Origin: Mytilinidion resinicola
Taxonomy: Eukaryota; Ascomycota; Dothideomycetes; Mytilinidiales; Mytilinidiaceae
Assembly: GCF_010093595.1 (NCBI RefSeq)
Contig: NW_022985442.1
Span: 2,047,366 to 2,098,212, forward strand
Length of the DNA stretch: 50,847 nucleotides
Direction of reading: 5' to 3'
Below, piece by piece: positions 33,970 to 42,901 of this stretch. The notes beneath the pieces were generated by a model. It ran no database searches, had not been told where the DNA came from, and worked only from the letters and a program-made list of their open reading frames with translations. The position numbers were made by a program, and so were the translations under genes. Numbering within the stretch: the first letter of the stretch is position 1; each line of letters opens with the position of its first letter.

Positions 33970-34575
33970 ATGCCAGCAACTCCAAGTCAAGAGAGCTTCA
34001 AGGGCCTGTCTGAATTGCCGACGGAAAAAAGTGAGATATAATGCTAAACCCGGTCAACAATGCACACACTGTAGACTAGACAAAAAGAACTGCACTCTTC
34101 CGCACCCCAAAAATAGGAGGTCGGTATCCCACTTTCTTACTAATATCATGTATCAACACGTCGTCTAACTAGTCCTGGGGATTTTAGGAGAAGTCTTACA
34201 CGCTAAGCCTAGGGCTAGTAGAGAGATGGGGAGAGTGTTAGATTGGAACCGTATTCTAGGAGGCTAGTGGTGCTGGGTTTGTAGGTGTGAAGGGTAAGCT
34301 AAGGAGTTAGGGGATAAGGAGCGGTAATAATTTAGGTTAAAGTTGCTTCGGCATGATATCTCATGGTGAGAAAGTTAAGTTTAGTGAAATAAAGCACATT
34401 CTTTCATCTTTAAAGAAAGCGTATTGCATTGTTAAATTATAAGGGGCTTTTAATTAGTTTGATATAGACGATAGTGGCTGTTAAATATGCTTGTAGTAAC
34501 AGGTGTGAGTATGGTTACGTTAGCAGAGATGTAACTTAACTAGTTAGTGTTTGTATGCGAGGATTTATTGCCATC
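33970..34575 (+). repeat. Second copy of the Zn2Cys6-containing segment (empty site of the pogo element)
   Basis: It aligns with 26150-26668 joined to 28754-28945, so it lacks the transposon. It carries many G-to-A changes (TGTGATGCTGAA became TATAATGCTAAA), so it is RIP-affected while the first copy is not. Each copy also has private indels: for example about 60 bp at 34430-34490 has no counterpart in the first copy. Confidence 0.85.
33985..34165 (+). pseudogene. Zn2Cys6 cluster relic
   Basis: The frame reads RACLNCRRKKVRY, then a degenerate DAEPG-like block and QCTHCRLDKKNC. The third cluster cysteine is tyrosine (TGT to TAT), which would abolish zinc binding. The leader present in the copy at 26042 is largely deleted, and the only nearby ATG (33970) is in another frame. 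Confidence 0.75.
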
Positions 34576-34900
34576 TTGTATAACATAGCGCATCCTTCCT
34601 AACTTGTAGCAAGCTTGCTGAAGATTTTTCTTAACCATTTTTCCAATAAGAAACCCTTTCTCATCCATATTTCTACCCCCACGTAAGCCATCCGTGAGGG
34701 CTTTCGCCACCACGTCGCGGTCTAGCTCTGCGTGGGAGCTGAGCCTTAAGCGAAGCTGTTAGTCTAGCGTTAGTTTATCCTGACCGCAAGGATTCTATCA
34801 CGGCGGAGGCACGGCAGACGATAGCTAGGTTGCGAAGAAGCCTCACGCGTGAACTTTTGAAACCTTACGCGTGAAACTTATGAAGCCTGACGCGTAAAAA
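34571..34900 (-). pseudogene. pogo-type transposase fragment and element end
   Basis: The minus strand from about 34680 to 34571 encodes NMDEKGFLIGKMV...LGRMRYVIQDG, the first catalytic block of a pogo DDE transposase and the region after it, closely like YNMDEKGFLIG of the element at 26669-28753 but a different family member. It stops abruptly at the duplicated segment. At 34838-34895 there are three ACGCGT-centred repeats (34845, 34867, 34889; 22-bp period), probably the subterminal repeats of this element. 34690-34835 holds no recognisable coding sequence. Confidence 0.65.
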
Positions 34901-35104
34901 AAAGATTAACCCTTTGCAGGTTGTCTCCTGCAGCCCGTCTTGTGGGCCTAAGCTTATCGGGAGGAGGCTTTGTATAAGATGGTGCGGCCGTACGTCGAAG
35001 AGACACTTGCTTTCTATACTATCAGGCCAGCTCCTCGTGCATATAGCATCTATAGCCCTCTTAATCTCCTATATCCTAACCAAAATCTACCATCAACACC
35101 CGAT

Positions 35105-35877
35105 ATGTTTCCTAAAGCCATCATCTCCGCCTTTATGGCTATCTTACTGCTGGTGACTCAGTCTGCGAGCTCCCTATATCAGCTCCAACCTCGCTCCAAG
35201 GCTCTTGTTTTGGAGATGCCGAACAACACCTTGCCCGGCCCTACGGGTCTAGTTCTCAAGTACATCCTGCTTGGTTTAGGCACTCAAAACTATACATGCG
35301 CCACCCCAGGGTCTTCTGCCGCACCAGGCACTACAGGAGCAAAAGGTGAGAATTGAATCTAAGTTAAGTTACTTCATGGCAATAACGCTAATTTTTCACG
35401 TGGATAGCTACGCTCTACGATCTAGGCACTAAGCTAAGCACTGATCCTTTCGCCAAATGGAAGATTAATACTATCCCCACACTCGCCCTTAGCCTGTCCT
35501 CCTATTCGCCAGTACTTAGTTCCTGGCTCGCGGTATCAGGGTACAGCACTATCCTCGGCAAGCACTTCTTTACCAGCGCTATGGTTCCTACCTTCAGCCT
35601 CGACAACGTCCCCCCGCCACCTTTCCCACAAGTTAACGGGAAGAAGAACGGCACGATGACTGCGCCCATCTATTCCTGTCCAGGCACGACTAACGAAGGC
35701 GCCGTCCCCTGGCTTAAGTTAATCGACGCTGGCGGCTCTCAGAGTGGAGTCAACACGGTCTATAGGTTGGTAACTGCCGGTGGAAGCGCGCCTGCGACCT
35801 GCGAGAATATCCAGACAACAATATTCGAGGTCCCTTACGCGGCTGAGTACTGGATCTACGGTATCCTCACAGCATAA
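35105..35877 (+). CDS. Secreted DUF3455-family protein
   Basis: Two exons (35105-35345 and 35408-35877) with a 62-bp intron (GTGAGA to GGATAG) give 236 residues with no defect. The ATG at 35105 starts a signal peptide (KAIISAFMAILLLVTQSASS). The mature protein shows the DUF3455 pattern: LPGPTGLVLKYILLGLGTQNYTC near residues 48-70, ATLYDLG after the splice, GKHFFTSAMVPTF near 150, PWLKLIDAGGSQSGVNTVYRLVTAGGSAPATC near 190-220, and a C-terminal EVPYAAEYWIYG. The family is common in fungal secretomes; its biochemical role is not known to me. It is one of very few undamaged genes in the window. Upstream in-frame codons from 34970 lack an ATG and are leader. Confidence 0.88.
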
Positions 35878-36706
35878 GAAAAGGTATAAATCCTTTTTAC
35901 CCGCATACATGCCGTTGGAGTATGGGTAAAGGGCCCAGGATGGACTCCATGGAGTGGTAGGTGGTGAAGTCGGTGGGGGGCGGTGAAAGTGTGTTTGCGA
36001 CGGCTATTGATTGCGCAGGTTACATATTCTAAGCTGAAGGACCAATTCTGAGCATGTTGTATAATCACGTAAGGACGCACGTCGCATCTGGCAGCCACTT
36101 CCTCTAACGTGATTCCGGCGTGTGCTAATTGTCTTCCCACAAGACCGTAGCACATTCTCATCTCAACTTCCAATCAAGCCCATTCACAATGCACTCCCGT
36201 ATGCTGTACCCTAAGCTTAACCGCGATTGCTGCCAGTTCCACCGCTTTGCCACCATGGCAAGACTTCGAGTGGGCCCGACGGTCACCGGCTAGCTCCCCC
36301 CCTCTCAGTACCTCTTTCTCGTCGGTTGCCCAATTTGTCTCCACCTCTAAAACCACCTCACCACGCAGTCCTAACATTGCCGCCACTTCGGCAAGCCCAC
36401 GTGTGGCGTACGCTAGCGCTATTACTAGCCCGCTGGCCCACCACGCAAACACGCAATGGAGCTGTAAAAATTGGTCGCTAGGGAGCGGCCGGCACCACTC
36501 CCTGCGGTATGCGGTCTAGTGAGCTAGGAGACTATCCAGCCAAGGAACATGGTGGTAGAGTAATTTCATTGCATTCTTCTCGCTTTATAATGCTCCGCGC
36601 CCTATAACTACAATCCATTGTCCGACATAAGTTACTTTAATAGATGGCAGAACTATTAATACGTGCAAGTCTCCACTTAAGAAGTGCAGCCAGAAAAGAG
36701 AGCCTG
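35878..36706. other. No confident gene
   Basis: Several short overlapping ORFs on both strands (35856-36173 and 36174-36452 minus; 36227-36519 plus) have no recognisable domain and start at non-ATG codons or in low-complexity proline/serine sequence. A minus-strand block, GITLEEVAARCDVRPYVI near 36080, looks faintly helix-turn-helix-like but is too short to call. Confidence 0.4.
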
Positions 36707-37125
36707 CTAAAACCCGTTCCTTGGTCTCTCCAACCTTTCTTTAACCGCTGGGAGGAACTCCTCATACGTTTTCAACAGCGGGAAGCCATATTCCTTAGCC
36801 ATGACCTGCACATTTCCTTTGCGCCAGAAGTTCTCCGGGCAGCACACAACTAACTTTCCGCTATCTGCAAAGAGGCCAAGCTCCAGCAAGCTAATAGGGC
36901 TCACCGTGTTCTCGTCCAAGTACATTGCAATCACGGTCGCCTTTTTCATCGCTGCCAGTTCCACTTTACTTGCCCACAAAATATAGGGTCGGTGATGTCC
37001 GCAATAATGTTTGGGTCCCAGCTCTTACAGCGTGGGTTGAGGACTTTACAGCCGCTTAGCAGAGATGGTCGGTCAAGTTCTTCTGCCATTCAGCGGCTTT
37101 GCCCATCTCGATGCTGGATTCTGGC
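36707..37125 (-). pseudogene. Nucleoside 2-deoxyribosyltransferase-like relic (two frameshifts)
   Basis: The minus strand encodes, in order, SIEMGKAAEWQKNLT (37125-37075), then in another frame KVLNPRCKSWDPNI.ADITDPIFCGQVKW (about 37040-36960), then after a one-base loss VELAAMKKATVIAMYLDENT, SPISLLELGLFADSGKLVVCCPENFWRKGNV and EYGFPLLKTYEEF to the stop at 36707. These are the blocks of the nucleoside 2-deoxyribosyltransferase-like family, including the SPISLLELG motif with its catalytic-type glutamate and the CCPExxWRKGN block. The enzymes transfer deoxyribose between bases in nucleotide salvage. Two frameshifts and a missing start make it a pseudogene. The 3' half is unbroken, so decay is recent. 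Confidence 0.8.
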
Positions 37126-37194
37126 GCGCCGTTGCCGCCTTTGTAGCCGCTCCTTTGTTCTTTGCTTTGATAGAGACTGGGGGCTATATCGCGC

Positions 37195-37569
37195 ATGATA
37201 AAGAGGAATAGATGGAGTAAGAAGCAGGCTCAGCGCCAGTCAAACCGCGCCAGCGAGGAGTTAAGGCGGACGTACCTTGAGGTCATCGGTCGCTATGAAC
37301 CGGAGGATCTGATCTTCCTTGACGAGTCTATATTCAACGAGAAGACTGGCTGGCGCCGGCGACATTATCACTACCTCCGTCCGAACTTTCGCACCTTTGG
37401 CGACTTCCTAACGGCTGCAATTGAGCGCAGCCGGTGCGATCGCTTTGCTCGAAAGCAGTTCCGTCACGCGGCTGGAGGCGTGTACTGTGCGAAGGAGGAC
37501 ATAGATAGAATCCGCGCGGAGTTGGAGGCGTACGAAAGGGGCGAGACGGATAATTGGGTTGAGGCTTGA
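37195..37569 (+). pseudogene. Tc1/IS630-type transposase with internal in-frame deletion
   Basis: An ATG at 37195 opens 124 residues. The first half has RWSKKQAQRQSNRASEELRR and LIFLDESIFNEKTGWRRR, the region leading into and including the first catalytic aspartate of DDE_3-type transposases. The second half, from LRPNFRTFGDFLTAAIERS through FARKQFRHAAGGV, is the C-terminal end of the same family. The middle, with the other two acidic residues and the HRS and NPIE-type motifs, is missing, and the join is in frame. The N-terminal HTH is also absent. It is a deletion derivative without activity. Its stop overlaps the first GAGGCTTGAGTATCAG element-end motif at 37561. Confidence 0.75.
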
Positions 37570-37728
37570 GTATCAGTGCGGGTGAAATTTCGAGTGAAGG
37601 TCTATTGTTCTGTTTCTATTGTTGCGCTAGTTTCTTCAGTCGTAGGTATATAACCTCACTTCTCTTTGACTCTCTTCTTCCTTTGGACTCCGTAACTCGC
37701 ATCTTGTTACCGCCTCCACGCCACCACC

Positions 37729-38511
37729 ATGGACCTCGACCCCTACACCTACTTCATGACCGTCGTCAACAAGATCCTCAACGAACCCGACCCCCCCCCC
37801 CCCCCCCCCCCCCCCCCTCCCGACTCTCCGCCGTGGCCTCCTTTCCTTCACTCTGGGGTTCATCCGGATCCTCCTCAAGTAGTAGCGGCTGGGTCGCTCC
37901 TTGAGGGGGAGATGATGGATGTTCAAGCCGATGATGAGGAGCCGGACATAGATTCTGGCCCTCGGAGGCTTCGTCCGGTGCCTCGCGAGCCCGTACGCCC
38001 TGCGGCTATAGTTGCTAGCAGGGATGTCTTTGACATTCCGGAGTCTGACGACGAGGATGAGGATGATGATAGGCCTGCGCCCCCTCCAGCGTATGTGATT
38101 TGTGGTGTTTATATATGTATAGAAGCTGGCTAACATATATCTAGAAAACGTCGCCCTGCCGGCCCGCCCCTTCTGCTTCCTTCTGCTACTAGCCTGCCAA
38201 CCCCCCTCCAGCACGCCAACGACCTCGCTGCCGCCCTCGCCTCCTCCACCATCGCCACCCTCCTCCGAGAGCGCAGCCGCCGCGCCGAGCTCGCCCACGC
38301 GGAGCTCATCGACGGCCTATACGGCCAAGACCAGGCGGGCCTGCCCTGCGGTGCGTGCGTGGAGTGCACGCAGGACATGCCTGCTGGGGGCTGTCGTCGG
38401 TATCATGTAGATTTCTATACCAATGACAATCTGGGCGGTAAATGTAGTTCGTGTAGGGTTAGTAGTAGCCAATGCGGCGGGAGAGAGGGTATCGTGGAAG
38501 CGGGCCCCTAA
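37729..38511 (+). CDS. Polyproline, Cys-rich small protein gene (two exons)
   Basis: Exons 37729-38090 and 38145-38511 with a 54-bp intron (GTATGT donor, GCTAAC branch, ATCTAG acceptor) keep frame and give 242 residues. The ATG sits in ACCACCATGG, a good context. The protein has MDLDPYTYFMTVVNKIL, a polyproline run coded by 27 consecutive cytosines, an acidic ESDDEDEDDD segment before the splice, a helical Ala/Arg segment, and a C-terminal Cys cluster CGACVEC..GGC...KCSSC...QC reminiscent of the short zinc-binding domain in the 33159-33724 protein. The function is unknown. A long minus-strand ORF (37636-38298) is its GC-rich shadow. Confidence 0.7.
37791..37817 (+). repeat. 27-bp poly-C tract inside coding sequence
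   Basis: An uninterrupted C run codes for nine prolines. Such runs change length easily, and any change not a multiple of three would shift the frame of 37729-38511. Assembly length error is also possible. Confidence 0.9.
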
Positions 38512-38757
38512 GCCCAGGCGTCGTGCCGGACAGCGCGCTAGGCAGTAGTAGAGAGAGAATTCAGATTGTTCAATTGTCCACTTAAGAATTATAACTGTGA
38601 CTTCTATATATCTTGACTGTGTATATATATTTAACACGCGTATGTGAATATACGCGTTTACACGTGTAATTTGGTTGTCTGTCTAAGTTATATACTTAGT
38701 TAGCAGAATATAAAGCTATTGCGAGCTGTCTCCTAGAAATTAGGGGGTTATATACGC
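38512..38757. other. 3' flank with AT-rich stretch
   Basis: Downstream of the poly-proline gene the sequence becomes AT-rich (TATATATTTAAC, ACGCGTATGTG with inverted ATACGCGT). No gene is seen. Confidence 0.4.
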
Positions 38758-38974
38758 GAGGCTTGAGTATCAGCGCAGAGCACGGTATATATTAGATCTA
38801 AGGCTTGAGTATCAGTGCAGAGGATGTCAAATATTTTGAGGCTTGAGTATCAGCGCAGAGGGAGGTCGCCTGCGCTGATACTCAAGCCTCAAAATATTCA
38901 TGTCGACGTCCTCTGCGCTAATACTTAAGCCCCGGGTATTTAACACCCCTCGACTGCACTGATACTCAAGCCTT
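38758..38974. repeat. Palindromic array: three direct and three inverted copies of a 23-bp element end
   Basis: Forward copies start at 38758, 38800 and 38838; inverted copies end at 38890, 38933 and 38974. The innermost pair forms a perfect 28-bp stem (38831-38858 with 38870-38897) around an 11-base loop. This symmetrical 3+3 layout suits a MITE with triple subterminal transposase sites, or repeated insertion of an element into its own ends. Confidence 0.85.
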
Positions 38975-39150
38975 AGTGCATAGAGGAGATAGACTTTGTT
39001 TATTGTATTAAACCCGCTATATAAACACTAAAAAAAGCACTAGCTACCCACTACATATGCGTGTTATTGCCCTGCACCCTGTTCTGTAGCAGAACGAGAT
39101 CAAACGCCGCCTTATTCTGTCGATATGGCTGCTTAAACTTGTGCAGTTCC

Positions 39151-40358
39151 TCAGCAAACTTGACGGCTACTCCATCCAAAATACCCAGTTTGCATAGCCG
39201 CGCGATGCGCCTCCGAGCTCCTGTTTATCATCTGACGGAGGAAAGTAATATCCCATGCCTGATCTATCACAACCTGAGCCGCATGCTGCCACCGTTGACG
39301 CACGCCAGCGTTCTGTATAGTGTTGATTTTCCAATGGAAGAAAGCGTCCAGTGTATCCGCATCCTCTTCCTCTGGATATACAGGACTTGAGCTCCTTGGC
39401 CGAGTAGATGCTGTAGTATCCGGGGCTTGCACCGGAGGCACGGGCGGAGGTGGAGGCGGAGGCGTCGGTGCTGGCGCATACGAGAATGGTTGATACCCAG
39501 CAGGAAGATACGGGTTTGGTTGGTAGTACGGCGGCAGAGGAGGAGGAGGGTAGACTGCTGCTGAGGCTGCTGGATATTCGAGATTTTATCTGCCATAGCC
39601 ATCATCTGCTGCGTGCTAGAAAACTCCACCGTCTGCTTCATCATCGCCTTAATGTCGTCCATAGTACTCGTCGCCTGCTGCGCTCTTGCTGTCTTGGCCG
39701 TTCGACGATACATCGCGCCCACAGGCCCGTCCTTTTGGAGTTCCTTCAGCAGCTTCATTGGAGGCACTAAGACGGTAGCCTCACCGCGAGCTATAGCATT
39801 GGCCCATACCTCCTGTTGCTTGGTGAGGAGAACATAATGCTCGCCGCCGTCGAGAAAGCAGTAGCTGTTAAGATTGGTACACCCCTGGTCCGTACACTTC
39901 CAATGCCGCATTAGATCCAGGTGCTTGAGGCTGCCGTCCGTAATCCTATCCAGCGCAGCCTCGTGCTGTTGCAACAGCTTCCCGCTGCGACTCCTTGGTG
40001 TAGTCGCCGGCAAGGACTCAACTGCCGCCTGCTTCTTTGCTAAGGATGGCGATGGATCGCAGACCATCTTGTATTCGAACAGCAGCGCCATAGAAACCTT
40101 TGGAAAGGCGGCCTGCTTTGCGTCAAGCGCGTTCAGCAACACATTTAAAGAGGATACAGAGAAATCGTCCATATCATGCGTCTGTACACCACCTCGGCCG
40201 GTCGCCGTACGCAGTACAGCAGTACGATTTGTAACTGTATATTCCGGCTGACAGAGCCCATCAGCCTGCGCTTTTCCAACCAGCTCATCGAGCTCCGGCT
40301 CCACATCGTCACCCGAAAGGTCAAATCGCGACTTTAAACCCGACACCTTGCTGCCCAC
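39151..40358 (-). pseudogene. Conserved fungal WxC...CxN-type protein, one frameshift
   Basis: The minus strand is open from about 40358 (a GTG; no ATG exon found, and an in-frame TGA lies 39 bp upstream). The first 250 residues are well-formed: GSKVSGLKSRFDLSGDDVEP, a central HWKCTDQGCTNLNSYCFLDGGEHY block, AWAN/VWANAIARGEA, and a helical ATSTMDDIKAMMKQ region. The WxC-x4-C-x-N-x4-C block resembles a family repeated in dothideomycete genomes. At a CTC microsatellite near 39536-39550 the frame shifts. The other frame continues with PPYYQPNPYLPAGYQ, a proline run, YPEEEDADTLDAFFHWKINTI and a stop at 39151. Read unshifted it would end at 39267 in Arg/Leu-rich nonsense. The role is unknown, and an assembly error in the microsatellite is possible. 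Confidence 0.6.
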
Positions 40359-40979
40359 CTTCTTCTTGTTGACGTTACAGAGACGGCAGACACGTCATGC
40401 GAGGCGGAGCATCCTGAGACCATGAGGGCGACACTAATGCACATGCGAGTAAATGGCCAGGTCGTCATGGAGAGATCCAGTCTGAGAAGTGGAACAAAGG
40501 GAAAAGGAGAAGCGTCTTGCTCATGACAATTCATTGCGGGCAGCCCAGAAGTGCGTTGTCCAGCGGCAGCGTGTGCGAAAACTGAGATGACTAGCCTATA
40601 CGAGAGGGGAATGGCTGCGAGGACAGAGTAACGAAGGGGAAATCGGGTGCCTTGGCCGGCCGGTCCAACGACGGAGAGGGCGGGCTAGGTTTTCGACAAA
40701 TGCCTCATGAAGGGTGATGAGCTGGGGGCGGGCGGCGAAGACGGGCTGTGCAAATGGGATGGGCCGATAAGAGTAGAGAGAATAGGATGAGGGGAGGGAG
40801 GGAAAATGACGGCGAAGGGGGGGCCTTTTATGGTAGCCGTCGAGGTCGATTACCGGGTCGGGCGTAGCGCAAAAACCGTAAGCGAGGGCGCGGATTGCCT
40901 GAACGGGGTGCATCCATTTCCTAATGCAGGCTTGCCGTCTCATTCTTTACTATTAAGGGAGACTATCTTAATAACTAAG
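40359..40979. other. Upstream region, no confident gene
   Basis: GC-rich sequence upstream of the 39151-40358 gene, likely holding its promoter and a missing first exon. Short ORFs on both strands (40334-40534, 40596-40943, 40806-41021) show only biased composition. Confidence 0.4.
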
Positions 40980-41227
40980 TGTCACGATAATGCTACAAGC
41001 AGAGGTACAAGGCTCAGATAGGAGCATCAATTAGGTGCTATGTACAGTATTACGTGGAGGTTCAAGACATTGTGTAAAGAACAGGAAATTAGGAGCGCCG
41101 GCGAAGAAGATATACCGGCGGGACGTGCGTATGGCGCGAGCTCACGAGCTCCGTGCGAGATCAGGTGACGAAGCCACGTAATAGGCGAATTGTGGTGGGT
41201 AAGGTGTTGCGGGTAGTTACCGTAACA
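40980..41227 (+). repeat. Solo LTR with CTAAG duplication
   Basis: 248 bp beginning TGTCACG and ending CCGTAACA, with CTAAG immediately on both sides (40975-40979 and 41228-41232), a 5-bp target duplication as expected for LTR elements. It is the GC-normal relative of 2780-3082. Caution: after both copies the sequence continues GTACC..TTTTT, so a truncated element with a chance CTAAG match is possible. Confidence 0.7.
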
Positions 41228-41605
41228 CTAAGTACCTTTTTAAGATTGCTTATAGAATCTTATTATACTTGTTATTAGTAGATATAGTAATTATAGGTCC
41301 CCTAAGGGGGTAACCCTTATACTACTCTCTAAGGAAGATCTTCTATATAGCTAACTCTTGTAGTATTATCCCCTTAAAGTCAACCTTATTAATATTAATA
41401 AGTAGATTCTTTATCCTAGTTTTCTAAAGACTATTAGAAATCTTTCCTAAGTAATTTAGGTCTAACTAATCCCTATTAAGCTTGTACATGTAGAGGTGTA
41501 GGTTAAAAGAAAAATTGTTAATAGATATATTACTATAGTTAAATTCTAGCTTGCGGCAGCCAATTACTTCCTTAAGCTAATGCGCGCGGTGGCCCTTTCT
41601 AGTAC
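41228..41605. other. AT-rich, RIP-like patch
   Basis: TpA-rich sequence with frequent stops, similar in texture to the left block. On the minus strand one frame gives interrupted peptide (KVDFKGIILQELAI, REYYKGYPLRGPIITI) that I cannot assign. It abuts the SANT pseudogene and probably truncated it. Confidence 0.5.
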
Positions 41606-41609
41606 CTAA

Positions 41610-42311
41610 GGGACCCAGAAGCAAAAGTCTAAGAAGGCAGGGGGCGTTGTCTCTAAGGACCGAGCAAGCAAGGGCGATGCACATAATTATTACGAACAAC
41701 TCACCACTTTCGCCCTGGCCCGCCGGAGTGCTGAAGTATCAATGAAGCAAAATGGTATCGACGGACTTGCAGAGGTCGTCGTAATGTCTTGGTTAAGAGA
41801 TCAGGAATAATTGACGGAAGAGCGTATAAAGCCTTACGTGTTCGACATTGTTGGGAAACCCGCCGGCCGTCCCTCTTTCGATTATCTGGTCACGGTTTTG
41901 GCCAACCAGATAGTCCACAGTCTGCACATGAGTAACCCTCAGAGCGATGCTGCAAATCGTGGCGCTGACTATCCACACAACCACATGGGCGAAGAGGATG
42001 AGGACGAGGATGCAGACGAAGACACAACGGAATATAAGCCTCGTGCTATGGCTCAAGATCCGAGGTTCAACAAAGGCGATATGCGCTTCCGCAAACGAAA
42101 GCGTGTACCGTGGTTGGAGTCGGACGACCTGCGGTTACTCGCGTACAGGAACGATATGGCCATGGACTGGAAGAGTATATTCAAACTCTTCCCAGATCGG
42201 ACCCCAGGCGCAGTACAGATGCGTTCGCACATGCTGCAAAGGAAATCCCCCGTTTCGAGAGTGAAGAGAGATAAGTCCGGCTCTCCCATTACTCCCGCCC
42301 CCCCTCCTTAA
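41610..42311 (+). pseudogene. SANT/Myb-like protein, truncated and stopped
   Basis: The frame is open from about 41610 (SKDRASKGDAHNYYEQLTTFALARRSAEV) to a TAA at 41808-41810, then continues (ERIKPYVFDIVGKPAGRP, DYLVTVLANQIVHSL), an acidic GEEDEDEDADED tract, and a C-terminal SANT/Myb-like motif VPWLESDDLRLLAYRNDM..DWKSIFKLFPDRTPGAVQMRSHML with its three spaced aromatic residues. It ends at 42311. No ATG is present before the AT-rich patch, so the 5' end was lost. SANT modules bind DNA or histone tails. The TAA fits CAA-to-TAA. Homologous sequence seems to continue, frameshifted, into the duplicated segment at 42357. Confidence 0.65.
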
Positions 42312-42356
42312 ACCAATGCCCAAGGTCTACCTGTACAAGGGGTAGAAGGGGCCCCA

Positions 42357-42901
42357 CCACGAGCGCCCCAAGTCAAAGCCTTTAATACTCCCGAACTCCT
42401 ACACTGGGAGGACCTGAAAGTCAGGAGAGTGAGTCGCTCAAAGCATCGATTGCCCGTATCTTCAGGAACGCTCTGCCTCTTGGACAGCGTTTATCTCACG
42501 AGACCACTCCGAGGACCTGTAACGTACGCTTCGTTGAGGAAATTTCGAGGTGAAAAGTCAAGACCGGCCCTCCCATTACCCTGAACCCGCAAAGGAATTC
42601 CAGTGCCCTATACTACTTCCGGCCAGCCGTCTGGCAAGGACAACCAGGTAACGGCAAGCGGGCACTTCTCACTACGCGTTCCCTACCACGAGCGCGCCCA
42701 AGTCAAAGCCTTTAACACCACCGAACTCCAACACTAGAAGGACCTGAAAGTCAGGAGAGTGAGTCGCTCAACGTATCGATTGCCTGTACCTTCAGGAACG
42801 CTCTGCCTCTTGAACAGCGTTAGTCTTACAAGACCACTCCGGAGACCTGTAACGTACGCTTCGCTGAGGAGATTTCGAGGTGGAAAGAGTTACGACTGGC
42901 T
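42357..42901 (+). repeat. Direct duplication, 330-bp period
   Basis: About 215 bp is present twice (42357-42571 and 42686-42901, offset 330). In both copies one frame reads QESESLK and, in the first, IARIFRNALPLGQRLSHETT and NVRFVEEISR, and both share the same upstream frameshift, so the duplicated piece was already a relic. It is probably the C-terminal part of the SANT gene. The second copy carries extra transitions. Confidence 0.75.

Larger units (their letters stand above)
37561..38974. mobile_element. Putative non-autonomous Tc1-type unit enclosing a host-type gene
   Basis: A motif beginning GAGGCTTGAGTATCAG lies at 37561 in forward orientation, and copies in inverted orientation end at 38974 (next bases TTA). 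The enclosed 1.4 kb carries the complete two-exon gene 37729-38511. At the right side the motif forms a palindromic six-copy array, so the outer boundary is ambiguous and a separate MITE at 38758-38974 is an alternative. Treat as a hypothesis. Confidence 0.4.

Noticed and set aside
37636..38298. 220-residue minus-strand Gly/Arg-rich ORF
   Set aside because: Antisense of the poly-C/proline-rich coding gene with canonical splicing on the plus strand.
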